From Dryococelus australis (taxonomy: Eukaryota > Arthropoda > Insecta > Phasmatodea > Phasmatidae), in assembly GCA_029891345.1 (NCBI GenBank), contig CM056999.1:27377418-27441417 (forward strand): a DNA stretch of 64,000 bases. Reading direction: 5' to 3'. Positions 10,768-22,902 of this stretch are shown one piece after another. Position 1 is the stretch's first letter; each line of letters opens with the position of its first letter. The translations under genes were made by a program, and so were the position numbers. The notes beneath the pieces were generated by a model. It worked only from the letters and a program-made list of their open reading frames with translations, made no database searches and had not been told where the DNA came from.

Positions 10768-12865
10768 CAGTGAACTTTCAATGCACCAAAAATGCATGTA
10801 CTGATAAACCGTATCCACAGTTAATTTTCTGGTCCCAGAAAAATTCCTAAATAAATAGATACAACTACCCACTTTTATTATTTATCAGTAGAGACCTGAA
10901 AAATTCAGAGTTCAATGACCTGTAGGTCATATTCCATTGTCATGTGTAAAATCATGCAAATATCACTGTTCACTGGTTGGTTGTTGTATTAGCAGAAGAT
11001 GGTGATTAGGTCTGCATTTTATTGTGTATTTATTATTAGCTCAGAGTTGTCCAGGAGGTGTAAACTAACGGTTCGTATAATCGCATATGCAATACAATCG
11101 TACAAGGTTTGAAATCTAACTTGTCTCAAAATGAAACCGTGAATATTATAGGTCTCTATTTATCAGATGTATCACTGATCAAAATATATTTTGGTCTCGT
11201 CACTAAGATTTCCAGTAACTTATCATTTTTAAGCTGGTTGTTTATGCAAATGTCTAATAACTGGGTGTGAAATTCATCTATCTGATGGCATCTGCAACTC
11301 GGCACCTCGTGAGTGAGTCTGGAATGCTATCTCTCCTTAAATGGCTGACATGAGGGGAGGCAGTTACCTAGCAACCATCATGGCATCCTTGCGTGCGTAC
11401 TCTCCCCTTTTCTACCATTCCCATTCTTCCCCTTCTCTTTCACCCTCCCTCTCTCCCACCACTTCCATTTCTCACAACACCCCTCTCTCCTCCTCCCCAA
11501 CCCTTTCCCCTCCTCTCCCTTTCTCTTTATCACCCTCTCTCTTTCTCGCTTTACATCTCTCTCTTTCTCTCTCACTTGCTCTCTCTCTCTCTCTGTCGCT
11601 CACCTTTCTTCCTCCCCCTAAATGCCATCAAGAGGACAAGCTGTCTTTAAAAAAAAAAAAGCTGCATCCTCTCTCTCACTTTCTCTCTCGCTCTTGGCTG
11701 TGCACATTTGCTTCCACCCAACATGCCAATGATTGTAGATATCCTGGAAGGATATACTTAACACCTTTTGTAATCAATATGTAATGTGCAAGTACCAAGC
11801 CCAAGTGCAGCGTAACTCGCATCAGGTGTAAGTGTATGGGAAAAACACAGGATGTGATTTTAAACAATTTATTATTGAAGACAGCACAGAATTGAATTTT
11901 AGTCACCTCATTTAATCTTCTGTATCACACAATCACAATTTTTTAAAGTGAAATATTATTAGTTACTTCAACTATATATTTGCAAAGCGACGCGAGCACG
12001 GTGTCGCCAATGTAAATGTAGACTGATCAAGATACGTGGCTTGGCTTGGATTTCGTAAGCTTAGGCTATCCTCAGTGATATTAAGAGCTCGTTTCCTCAT
12101 TTTACAGAGATGACAGGGAAAAAGCTAGTTTACTAGCAACCAGCATGACCTCCTTGCACCCTCCCTCGGTGTGCCAAATGGTTTGGAAGAGGAGGGGTAT
12201 ATTTCTTCACTCCTCTCACCTCTGGGCTTCCCATTCTCCATCTCGCTTGCTGTGAACATGCCAGCTGGTCACGGTCAATAACCTCTCCGTGTGGTGTGCA
12301 TGGAACATTCGAAATTCAATATCATATTATATCATTTTTTCGAGTGGTTTAAAGTTTGAGGGCAGCTTGCATTCAGTGTCAGATTACAATCAATTATATA
12401 CTGTATTTATGATGTTATATTCTTTGTTGAAACAAGTTAAAGTGAAATGTATTTAAATGTATTACAGTTAAGCCCTGTTAAGAAGTTCCCACTTAAGAAG
12501 ATTTCCTGCTTAATAAGCTTACATAATTTTCACCTGGTCTATACACACGTAAGTAATTTGACCCCTTCAAGAAGTTATCCTGGTTAATAAGCTCAAAGTT
12601 TAGTTTCTTTAGAAACGTCTGTATTAATTGTATTTACAGTAGTACTAATAGAGTAAAACTTTTTTTTTAATTCCCAATTTTATTGTGTTTATTAGTTAAA
12701 CTTTATCACAGATAATATACAGCTCTCGTTATACTCAACATGATGTTTAAAGGTTAGAAGTGTTATTTTATTGATATACATGTCAAACCCTCACCTACTG
12801 AAATTCTAGATCTATGGAAAATTTTTTGACAGTCCCTTGAAAAATGGTAGAGCGAGAGTCCACTG
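10768..12865. mobile_element. pogo/Tigger-like non-autonomous TIR element, copy 1
   Basis: The left end is CAGTGAACTTTCAATGCACC and the inverted right end is CAGTGGACTCTCGCTCTACC, flanked by TA at 10766-10767 and 12866-12867. This TA duplication, the CAGT start and the base composition fit a Tc1/mariner (pogo/Tigger-like) element. Internal blocks such as TTTAAGCTGGTTGTTTATGC and a CT-rich tract are shared with the copies at 22.9 and 54.0 kb. No transposase coding is visible, so it is non-autonomous. Confidence 0.75.
11400..11710. repeat. Pyrimidine-rich (CT)n low-complexity tract
   Basis: A CT/CCT-rich stretch inside the pogo-like element. Its opposite-strand open frames are compositional artefacts. 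The same tract occurs in the 22.9 kb copy (about 23300-23455) and, shorter, at about 54780. Confidence 0.85.
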
Positions 12866-12867
12866 TA

Positions 12868-13512
12868 CTTTGCAAACGAAAGAACTTACAGTTTACATTG
12901 TGTATAGATTGCTCACAATGCCTGTCAAAATTTAGTCTACAAATATTGTGTTGAAATTGTAATAATATTATCTATTTGTTATAAAGTTTGTATATACTTC
13001 TCGTATAACTTAGTTTTTATTGGCACATTTTACTAATAACGATTATAGTCGGTCAGTCTTTGAATTTTCTGAAAGGTAAACAACTGCAATTGTGACGTTG
13101 ATATGACATTCAGATGTTCAAGGAATTGAATTCAATAAAAATTGGATGTAATTTGAAGCAAAATTTGAATGTGTGAAATGGCCTTCCATTATTCATAAAA
13201 AATAATAAATGTTAGCTTTAAAATCCCCTCATTGAGAACCTATTACAACAAATATCTTGTACCTTCAAACTGGTAACATTATGAAATCAGAGTTCCTCAA
13301 TTCAGCTCTTCCTTCGCAAGATTCACATTATTCACACAAGCATATTATCACTTTTTTTTGCGCAGAATCAAGAAAAATGTAGTAGTATTTCTGCTATACT
13401 ACAGAAAAAATATCCAAATAAATTTTTACACCCATTTTGAAAATAAAATAAAATGGACAAAAACTACGCAGAGTGCAGTTTTCTGTACTAGAACACAGAA
13501 ATTCATTAATGT
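12868..13512. other. AT-rich intron, nothing recognised
   Basis: No coding, repeat or RNA signal can be supported between the pogo-like and hAT-type elements. Confidence 0.4.
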
Positions 13513-13520
13513 GCAGCAAC

Positions 13521-14588
13521 TAGGGTTCTGCGAAGAAACGAAATTAACTAATCTTAAATCAAATATTTTATGATTTGATTCATTTGAATGAATCAAATCT
13601 GTTTTAAAAAGATTTGTTTACCAAATAAGCATTATTCTCCACCAGCAATCATATTTTAATTCCTACATCACGTAATTTAAACAACGTAAATAAAATTATC
13701 CGTAGTATAGTACTTCAATGACAAAATAAATAGCAAGAAAATGTCATCTACTCTTAAAATGAAATTACAAAAACGGCACGACATACCTTAACATTCAATT
13801 GTTTACATACTCGACACAAGGCCGTACTCAAATACAACTGTAACCGTAATCGGCAGACCTTGAAGAAAAGTAGTTATTATTTTGGTGTTTGTTGTTACGA
13901 TAAGAGGCATTTTGACAGAAATGTCAAACAGGAAATGAAAATCCATAAAACCTACTACATAATAAGGTTATCCAAAATTTGGTCATTTGTCAATTGTTAA
14001 CAAACGTATAAAAATTATCTGTATCTTAATTTCATCATCGGATAATTATACCTTCTTTCTTTTCCTGTTAATGGCGGCACAGGTCTAAGTTGATTATATT
14101 ACCGTATTAGCAAACGTTGTAGTTACGTAGGCAAAGTTAATATTTTTAAGTTCTGTGTAAGTAAAGCCTTCTTTTGGATACGGTTAAGTGTAATATATTT
14201 GTATCAAAATGATGTAAATTTTGTGCTGAAACTGTCTAAATTCTACCACGTATTATATGTGAGTAGCTAATTACAAAATACATAGATGAAAAGGAATATT
14301 ATAGATTATATATATTAGAGATTTTCCTGCACATAAATACAACCAAACCATGTGTTCTTTGTCTAAAGTAACTCAAAATTTACTCACGAGGTTAAGTTCA
14401 CTAGTTAGGAAGTGCTTTCAATTTCGTGACTGTGGATACCATTAGTTTTTCATACCCTGAAAAAATATTTTTTTCCCATATAACACTTTAAAATGATTCG
14501 ACTCATTTAAGATTCGTGATTCGGGAATCATTTAAAATATGATTAGAGATTTGATTCGTTCTCAAAACGTCTAATTCACAGAAGCCTA
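13521..14588. mobile_element. Non-autonomous hAT-type element with 8 bp target duplication
   Basis: Terminal repeats TAGGGTTCTGCGAA (13521) and, inverted, TAGGCTTCTGTGAA (ending 14588) are flanked by GCAGCAAC (13513-13520) and GCAGCAAG (14589-14596). This is an 8 bp duplication with one mismatch, as expected for hAT. Subterminal ATTCGA/GAATCA words are repeated near both ends. The interior is AT-rich without a transposase. It ends 68 bp from TCF25 exon C, within the downstream intron. Confidence 0.85.
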
Positions 14589-14656
14589 GCAGCAAGACAT
14601 TCTTTCTACAGTCAACACCCACACCACTACACTATAGGTATAAGGCAGCAGGGTAC

Positions 14657-15064
14657 CTGTCAGAGTAGCCAGACTGGAAAAAGCGGTACTTGGCAATCCT
14701 GTCATCAGCTTGCACGGAGCACTTGTCAAGCAGCAGTGGCAGGGTAGAGGGGAACATGAGCAGCGCATTCTGCAGAAGAGCATCAGCATAGTTGCTCCCC
14801 AGGCGCCAATGTGCCATGGCTAGGGAGAAAGCGTGGTTGGGCAGCTGGGAGAGGTTTCTGGATGACTCCCACAGGTGGTTCAGGTCAACCAGCCACTGGT
14901 AGCTGTGCGAGCGCAGGGCAAACAGGTCGACACACAGCAACACCCCCATGGGGTCACCCTCTGGGTCTAGCGACAACAGCAATTTGCAGAGCTCCAGGGC
15001 TGTACGGTGGCAGCCACGCTGCCCCACAAACATTATGTGCCTGAACAATGCCACGTACATTGCC
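14657..15064 (-). CDS. TCF25: TCF25 exon C (partial gene)
   Basis: This 408 bp exon encodes 135 complete codons plus split codons at both ends. TCF25 motifs in order are QRGCHRTALELCKLLLSLDP, WLVDLNHLW, RNLSQLPNHAFSLA and a helix-rich tail ending FFQSGYSD. The acceptor is tgtgtgcag ending at 15065. The donor is ACAG|gtaccc at 14657/14656. The exon follows a 37 kb intron, and a hAT-type insertion ends only 60 bp into the next intron. Relative to the vertebrate protein, the loop after the A-F-S motif looks shorter, which is common in insect homologues (inference). A later C-terminal exon should lie at lower coordinates, but I could not identify it in 1-14656. Confidence 0.9.
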
Positions 15065-17280
15065 CTGCACACACATCACACAACACACTGTAACAACTAC
15101 ACCATATGTGGCATTAATATAGAATGCACATTTTGAGTTTAAAATAACAAAGCAAAACATCTTGCAAGCACATAATAAATTTGAGGGAAAAAAAAAAAAA
15201 AAAATGAGCATTAAAAAGTTAATAAATAACCATCTGCGGGTGACTTTTAGATTAATAATGTGCTAAATTATAGCTGTTCTACATTCATTTGTAATGGAAC
15301 TCTATTAAGTAATAAAGTGAGTACTTTTAAAATCATCAACATGACAATGCAAAATTTGAAAAGTTTATAGAAAACTTATCCCATGCCTAATGTTTAATCA
15401 TTTGGACATATACCCAAACCTCATTTGTATCGCACCAGATTCATTCAGATACCTCATTTGTAAGAACAGATATTCTGCAACCGTAAAACATAAATAAAAA
15501 AACTGGCCAAAAAATTTAAAAAACAAAAAACAGAAATGCGCCCGACCTAGCGCAAATAAAACCACGTTAACTGTGTCACCAGTTCCCTAAGACGACACGC
15601 ATCAAGGTTAACTAACTGTAGTCTTGAATTTCACCTGCCACATGAGTCCAATAATACCACACAGAACATGTCATCTACATAATCTTTTAAAAGTAATTGC
15701 TTAACTATAAACCACAAAAAATCTTATTACCACAAAATTTACTACTCACAGCTACAAATTCAAAACTACTCAAATTTCACCAAACTCAATGAAAGTATAC
15801 GTTATAAAACCCAATGAAAACACATGCTACTACAAAATTATAACAGCATAAATAAAATTATTTCCAGTTTATTCATTCTTTCATTGATACAATACTTCCA
15901 TTTGTACGACACATGCATGTATTTTTCTGTGAGTTATCAGTAGCGAGCGACAGCATGAAGTCAACATCAGAAGTAACACAAAAGTTGATGCACTAATCAC
16001 AAGATTCATGAGCGAAGCTGCTTCACCACTAAGTTTTGGCATTCATGACAATATTATAGAATTTTGAAGAAGAGGGAAGAAGGGAAATTCAAGTTAAAAA
16101 TACGTATGGTCCATTTCACGTAAGTGGGTTATATTTTGACAGTTCTAGAAAAGTAGCACGGACACAATGTATCCTTCCACCACAGCTCTTTTTTCAATGA
16201 AGAAAAGGATGTTCGTAAACAAATGTTTGAGTTGATTGCACATTTGCATTTTCCTCTTTCCTAGTGTTCCCTGTCATGGCAGGCACTGAAAGACTGATGT
16301 TAGCTAACTTTCGTCCTGTAATTAATGTAGGATATTATAGCTAGGTTGGCATTCCAACCTTTTTTATTTTTTGTGATAGCCAAGTTAACTTTGTTCGGGT
16401 TCTGTTTATTTTCTTTCAAAGGAAAAAAGGAAACAGAGTGAGAGGAGGGGGGGGGGGGGGGTGGGTTCTATAGCTTAACGTCTTTCGTGAGACGGCACTA
16501 TTTTGATGTTCTTACAAGTGTGCGAGTTGCATATTGTTTTGATGGAGCCGTGGAAAATTTTAGTCACATGGAAATAACATTTAAATTACTGTACATTGAC
16601 AAATTTTAATTTCAATAAAAAAACAAACGGCGATACATACGTCGCTGTTCATATTCGTACAGATGCAGCAATACACACACTTTAAATGAAGATAACCTTA
16701 CACTCGCTGAATTTACAATATAGACAAATAAAAAAATATTATTCACACACTACAAAAGTGTTAAAAGAGCTGCTTTTTCAGGCCACGTGCATTTCAATAA
16801 TTGTAGTAATGGTTTATAAATATATTATTTACAAAATGCACAAACTTACTGTATGTAAAATTCGCAACCTCTTGAACACATATTTTTTTTAATGGTAATC
16901 CTTGCGAGTTTACTTCACTAAAATCACATTTGTTTGTCACTAGCATTAAATAATTTATTTGCAGATTCATTCAGTAAAATCAACACTGCACGCATTTCCT
17001 GAAACCAACAAACTTAGATACGTTGATGCATGACGTCTTTGCAACAAAAGTATTTTACTCTCTTCAGCTCATCAGGAAGCATAGTCATGCATCTGATTTC
17101 AACTGAGTTTATATTGATGACCGCCACAAGATGTTAAGAACTTCATCCTGTTTGCTGAAGAATGGATGTTCCAGCCTGCGAATTTGTTTTATGCACCGGA
17201 CCCATCAAAACTATGCAACGAGAGGAAAGTTTCACTGCACACTGCTAGATGGCTACACCAGTATGCTTCGCCACCTACAA
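15065..17280. other. TCF25 intron, mostly unassigned
   Basis: The exon C acceptor is followed by AT-rich sequence, an A17-18 run near 15187, and a G-homopolymer run at about 16449-16462. No gene, clear transposon end or RNA gene is visible. Confidence 0.5.
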
Positions 17281-18899
17281 CTCCAAGCTGACAGGTGACA
17301 TCATGAAGCCATGAAGCTATGCTATCGGCGCCTGCCTCCCTCCACTTTGCAACCCCTCGCCCTCAAGCTCACCAGCCAATGACAGTGGAGGAAGCCTCCA
17401 GCAGAGTATAAATAGCGGGTCAAAGCGCTCGCTCAGGACCAGTCTTTAGTCTTCTACCACAGTTGTTGCCGGACCTGACCAGACTGCTCAGCTACGCTTC
17501 TAGCTCCATCTTCCAACATTCATCGCATGTTCAGTGCCAAAGGGAAACCTATTCCTTGTTCTCCACCAAACTTTCAGTGCCAGAACCATCCTTCTATTCT
17601 TGCTGAATCTTCCTCAAAGATTACCAACTGCAACATTGTCTACACTAGACATATACACTGCGGCCCCTTCTAGGAAACAATTGCATACACAGTTAGCACT
17701 AGTTGAAGTCGTTTTCACAGCGCTCATCGAACCCCGTCCATTGTTAGCTCGGGCACAGGTCGCCTTTACCTGTTTACGGTAGGATCTAACCTCCCAAGCT
17801 TTTGATAAATGTAGGAGGTAGTGCGACACCACATGTTTATTTCCGTCAAAAGAAATAAACACTGTGTTTAACCAACTCAAGGGTACCCCCTTTCCTGTAG
17901 ACTTTGCACCTTGCCCAGTTGACCTCTCACACTGCTGAGAGGAACCTATGTTACTCGAAAAAGATACTCATTCAAGCCAAACACAGAATTGCAAACCCAC
18001 ATGCACACCAGCTCTGACCAACCTTTCTGCATACCCAGGTTGGCAGAAAGGTACAGCCCATGCCAGGTACTCTGTTTTCGAGTAAAGCTTGTAGACTTGG
18101 TGCTCGCCCTCTCTACCGCTTTAAGGCGCCGTAGGGGTCGTTCCTTGAGTTAGGAAGACTAAGCTCAGAACTTACATCCACGTGTAGAGACTGCTGATAG
18201 CGAGGCCTAAATCCCATTGCTCATCGTGCTTAGGTGCCGAGCATTGTGATGAGGGTGTCTGCTCCCTCAGCAGATGCTCCACGTGGCTCTACGCGAAGTA
18301 AAGTACCAAATTTCTGTGTTTAATGCACATGAGGGTGCTCTCTCTTCCTAATGCCTTTCTTCCACCGCAGCGGCATTTGTGAGAAGGTTAAGCAAGCACT
18401 GGCTGCCTCTGGGCATTTACAAGAGCTGACCCCCGCCCTTGTCACATCCATCAACCAACTCGCACCCAAGGAACAAGCTCAAGCTTTGCGCCACCTTATT
18501 TTACCTGTCACGCCAGAGATTCCAACAGACTTGTTTGAGGCCCCAACCCATCCAGACCAAGTGATTCACCTGTGCGTCACTGCATTCCTTCGCCAGCCGG
18601 ATCAGCCACCAACAACCCCTATAGCTATAGTGTATCTCCAAATTGAGACAGTTGCTCTGCCCCCACCAACACAAGTACACATTAGAAGCCTCAACCTGCA
18701 AAGTACCTGTAGCGCATGCCCATCCCTCCAACACTCTCAAGGTCAAATCAAGCTCAGAAGGAATACATCGCCCAGGTATAAAAACTAAGGCACCCAGCCT
18801 AAAACACATCTAGTTGCACGAACCTGACTTTGTACCCTGCCGCAATGCTACCAGGCCAATTCCCTACACAGGACAGACACCCATGCCCTGTAGGGAATA
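17281..18899 (+). mobile_element. LTR-type element with DFVP-motif ORF, copy 4 (best preserved layout)
   Basis: A promoter-like LTR begins near 17281, with the TATA box AGTATAAATAG at 17405-17415, the CCCTCGCCCTCAAG block shared with position 20 of the window, and a polyadenylation-like AAATAAACAC at 17852. A leader containing GGTTGGCAGAAAGGTA-type words follows (also seen near 28680). The ORF starts at 18351 and its conserved tail ends at 18899. The TATA-to-stop distance is about 1.48 kb. There is no pol region after it and no recognisable 3' LTR, so it is either a truncated insertion or a short non-autonomous element. Confidence 0.6.
18351..18899 (+). pseudogene. Small ORF with IPTDLF and DFVP motifs (copy 4), one frameshift
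   Basis: The first frame (18351-18788) contains KVKQALAASGHLQEL, then LRHLILPVTPEIPTDLFEAP, then a proline-rich region. A frame change near 18780 is needed to reach EPDFVPCRNATRPIPY and its stop at 18899. The same order and spacing occur at 29.0-29.5 kb, where the frame is intact. Length of about 175 residues matches. It shows no match I recognise to capsid, protease or zinc-knuckle motifs. A Gag-position protein is inferred from the upstream LTR-like promoter. Confidence 0.6.
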
Positions 18900-20950
18900 G
18901 AACCACACAGTAAACCCTGCCAGAAGTACTCCTGACCTAGCACCCCACAAAACCTAACCCCCCTTGACGTAGTGCTTGCCATTCTGCAGAAGCATAACTC
19001 ATCAACGTAAATTATATTTGTGTCACTTCATTGTGGACGGCGGTTAAGGAAAATGGTGGAAAAAGCAGTTTTACGAAGCGGTATATATGTGCCGATTAAT
19101 ATTACATTTCACTCACAAAAATGCACTAAAGCGGTACCTACAGCAAACTATGCTTAAAGAAAGCAAAAAAAAAAAAAAATTAACTATCGATAAAATATTC
19201 CAACACCAACAAGATACTCGTATAAACACAATGAGAAAAAAAGCACAAGCACAAAAGCGTTCACTGGGGTGGAAACTGGAAACATAAACATCGCTAGCCA
19301 TTGGCTGGAAATGTTTATTGTTTGTATATGCCAACATGCTCTGTCTTAATTAGTAAACATGTTTTTAAAGTCCATTCACTAAAAGCCAAAAAAATTAACA
19401 TTGCTTTAAAAACATAATTTAAACCATAACTGTTGCAAGTATAGTTAAAATTTTAAATAACAACTTCTAGTACAGAGTATTATTTTCTTCCAAGGCTATC
19501 ATCAAAATCGCCCACTTAACAACATGCATTCTGCAACAATTCATCAACTGATACAATACTTTACAAACAAAAGCATTGGACATCCTACTAAAATCCCGTG
19601 CAATTCCCGTAAATTTCCAGGCAGTGAAAATCCTGTACAATTTCCATTTTCCTGGTTTTCCTTGCTCATCTCGACGAAAAAAATTTTCTTGGGGATATGT
19701 ATAACTGTTCCCAAAAGAAAAAATCTTTTGGCTTCTGCGGTGCTGAACGCTCTGCGTTCTGGGACTCGGGCCGCGGTATGCCATGTGACATGCATGCCGT
19801 AGCGCTATCCCACTCTAGCACTGCCGTCCAGCTGGTGTAGCACAAGCTGGAGTGAGCAACCTGATAATCCCCCCCCCCCCCCCATAGAGAGGATTGCTGT
19901 CATTTGGAACCCAGTGTAGGGTGTCTTACAACCTTCTTGCTTACATGTGCCGTTTTACATAAAGCAGTTGGTGGCTGTGGATACTGATTACACTAATCTA
20001 TATAACGTATGAAAAAAATATTTATGAACACAAATGGCACGTTTAAACTCTACACTGGGAAAAATATATACAGTACAATCAATGTCTTACTCGTAAAAAG
20101 CATGTAATGTATCTAGCTTTTATGCCATGGTGCTGAAGGTGAAGGAAAAGTGACTCTACCTTGTGGTATTCGTGTGTGTCACACGGCAGACAACAGTTAT
20201 GTGAAACAGGTTGTGAAAGGGTTGTCGACCAAGACCTTCTGACATCTCGGCCGGCTGGCTACTGACATAAAAGTACGAGTACACAAGAATGATTTAAAAC
20301 TGAACAAATTCATACGTGGTCACCTTCAAAAAGGATAAAGAAAACATACATGACCCTCAAACATTCTAATGAACCCCCGAGATATGTACAATGGTAGTTT
20401 GAATATTTTTTGACAAATTATTTTGGAAGCTCTCTTGACAAGTGTCTTTGGTTTGGTTCTTGTTCAATTCTTATATATACAACAACTCCGAAGAAAATTT
20501 ACAAGAAATTTATAATAGCATGACTAAACTCTACAATTACGTACAACAAATTGGTGAAAGAAAATTATCTAACTAATTTTCTCTTCACTCCTTTGGTTGG
20601 AGTCCTGGGTTTACACTGCACCGGTGATTTTTTGGCAAACACTGGAAGTCTTTTCTTCTTTGGTATTCCACTGCACTGGGGGTGTGTCCTAAAATGTGGT
20701 GTTTAATTTTATGTAGCACTGGCGGGTGTCCTGTGTGTTTCGTAAAAGTTTTTAAGTGGGCAGTCTGCTATTAAGGTAAGTTAGCATGGAGATAAACTTA
20801 TATAATATTCTTTGTCTATTTTCCTGGGTAATTTGATACAGCTTAATGACTACTGTTTCACTGTCTGTTTTTATAGAGATTCTAGTATTTTGGTGAGCAT
20901 CAAAATTATTATAAAATTACGTAAATCTCACTGTGTGTTCGTTTCACTGG
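18900..20950. other. Non-coding intron sequence
   Basis: This stretch contains A-rich runs near 19168, a C-homopolymer at about 19868-19883, and a GC-richer patch at 19740-19860. No conserved coding signal or inverted terminal repeats were recognised. Confidence 0.4.
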
Positions 20951-20953
20951 TAG

Positions 20954-22860
20954 CTATTTTAGCCGTTTTACGAAACCGCATTTCATGGCTGTTTTGAGAA
21001 GCACCTCAAATGTCCCGTTCACTGTGTAACTGGTTGGCAGATATTTTACGGCTGTCTCCAGTAAGTCTCTTTTGACGGAGCACTTTACGCTTACTCTCGT
21101 GGCGGTCTTCTCTTCCCCAAACATCCCCGCTTCGTCAAAGCCACTTCTTGAGAGTATGGCAATATGAAGTGGGACGTCGGCATCCGGGGGGACTCTCTGT
21201 ACCAGTCTGGCATCAATGTGTCCTTGGAGGCGCAGGCTGGCCTCACTCTCCCCGGTAAACTGCCTGGCGCTGAGGAGTTGTCCCAGACAGTGGTCATCTG
21301 CAGACCACAAGCCACAGGGGGAAGAACAGCTGGGTTCATCTCCTGGAGGGAAGTCTGCGGGGTGGCCATCTGAGGGAGGGGCAACACGTGTCCCTAGACC
21401 TCATTGACTCTGCTGGGCACATCCTCCCATTTGAGTTGACTGTCCCCTCGGGCAAAGGCAACGTACGACATCACTGCTGATGGACTGGACTGACCACGTT
21501 GTTCGGGTAGGATGCGGCTGCAGTTGCCGTCTGAGGGAGGGGCAATGTATGTCCCTTGATGACATCGGCACTGTTGGGCACATCCTCTTGTTCGAGTGGA
21601 CAGGCTCCTGGGGGCAATGGCACCATCCGGCATCACTTTTGGTGGTTCGACGGTGTCCTCTTGGTAGGACGCGATTGTAGTTGCCATCCAAGGGAGGGAC
21701 CACGCGTGTTCCTCAACCTCGCCGGCACTGCTAGACTCATATTCCCTTTCAGAAATGTGAGTCCAGGTGGTGATTACGGCATCCTCCGATGCCAGGGGCA
21801 CCGACTGGGTAGCAGCTTGAGGTGGAGGCTCGTATGGCTTCTCCACCTCCTCGACTCGCTGTGTCTAGGATCTCTTAGATATTCTGCTGGATTGGCAAAG
21901 TCTCTGATGTGCTGCACAGTCTAGTGGGCTTTGCCATGAAATCTCCGTTGAGCTTGGGGTTGCCCAGCCACGTCTGGCGGTGACCTTTTTAGCGTAACTC
22001 GTCTGCGTTGAGGGCAGAATAAGGACGGATTCTGCTACTCAAGGTCTTGGAAAATCTATCCTGGTAGGGATAGATCTGGTTACCTCCCTGTTGGTGTATG
22101 GTGTTCTTGCCTCCAGCTCTTTGGTAGGCCATGGTTCAATTTCGAGTGGCTCTATCGGCGATGGGTCGTCTTCCTCTTCTGGTTGCCATGAAGACTCGGA
22201 TGCGGCGGCTTCGATCTTTTGGTCGGCGATGTCTATATGGTGAAGCCTCGTATGTCGCCATTGGGCTCTTCGGGCCTGACTTTTGGATGATGTTAGTTGA
22301 CTTGGAGGCGAAGAAGATTCGGGGTGACTTCAGAGTTTCCTCACCCCCTGCCACACTCCTGGGCATCATGGTCGGCATTGGTTCTGTGGGGTTCAGACTA
22401 CCTGTAGTTGTTGCAGTTGTACAGGCATCCCTGTGCTGCATGATGGGGCTGTGTGCTGGGCAGTGATGTCGTCACTTCGTTACCAGTGGACCATGAAGCA
22501 CTGCTTCTTTCCCCCAATGTGCACACACTGTTGCTCACTAGTCACGATGCACTTCTGCTGCTGGAGCCACAGCTGTCCCAAAATAATAGTCTCCTCAATT
22601 TCGGGTGCAACCATGAACTCCGCATGTGTGGTTGTCTGATTGATGTGAACGGCCAATCTTATCCCCCTTCCACTAGAAGGAGGGGCGGTCTGGCTGAACC
22701 ATCTGGACATTCCCGTCAGGGAGTGTCAGGTGAGTCCTCTGGTATGGGGTAAGTAGGTCACTGCAAACAAAGTTACCGGAGGCTGTGGTGTCTATTGCCG
22801 CCACGGTAACTTGCCAGTTGACCTTCACCTTGATCTGGAGAGTATTTGGGAGTTAGGTGC
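20954..22860 (-). pseudogene. Gypsy-type element relic, protease and unidentified linker ORFs (antisense)
   Basis: On the minus strand, a retropepsin-like motif AAIDTTASGNFVCSDLL lies at about 22760-22810 and is followed by PEIEETIILGQLWL (about 22590-22635), the hydrophobic-Gly-x-x-W/F block near the end of such proteases. The D-x-A-x-G-N-F-V-x-S-D-L pattern is the same as in the element at 31.05 kb. Downstream (lower coordinates) are frames at 22136-22441, 21394-21846 and 20954-21310. They are rich in Pro/Ser/Thr and I do not recognise them. Reverse transcriptase is absent. Its Gag part continues at 25.38-25.93 kb beyond the inserted transposon. Confidence 0.65.
21366..21830. repeat. Three imperfect tandem repeats of about 150-170 bp
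   Basis: Units start at 21366, 21537 and 21684 with CC(A/G)TC(T/C)(G/A)AGGGAGGG, followed by matching blocks such as TGGGCACATCCTC and GGTAGGA(T/C)GCG. They lie within the unidentified part of the antisense Gypsy relic and encode degenerate repeated peptide segments on the minus strand. The third unit is incomplete. Confidence 0.7.
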
Positions 22861-22902
22861 CCTCTATCAATGACTGCAGCATGACGCCGGGCTTTGTATC
22901 TA

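Noticed and set aside
11341..11784. 147-codon open frame rich in Ser/Pro/Leu, and its antisense partner
   Set aside because: Both arise from the CT-rich tract inside the pogo-like element. Composition explains the open frames.
1..14656. C-terminal exons of TCF25
   Set aside because: No minus-strand segment in this range carries the expected continuation, so they are either small and missed or outside the window.
16449..16462. G/C homopolymer runs here and near 19870, 36190, 49040 and 55880
   Set aside because: Simple homopolymers. Apart from position inside repeats there is no sign of function, and their lengths may be sequencing artefacts.
19467..19802. Overlapping open frames of 83-105 codons on both strands
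   Set aside because: Nothing conserved. The frames mirror each other and no repeat partner was seen.
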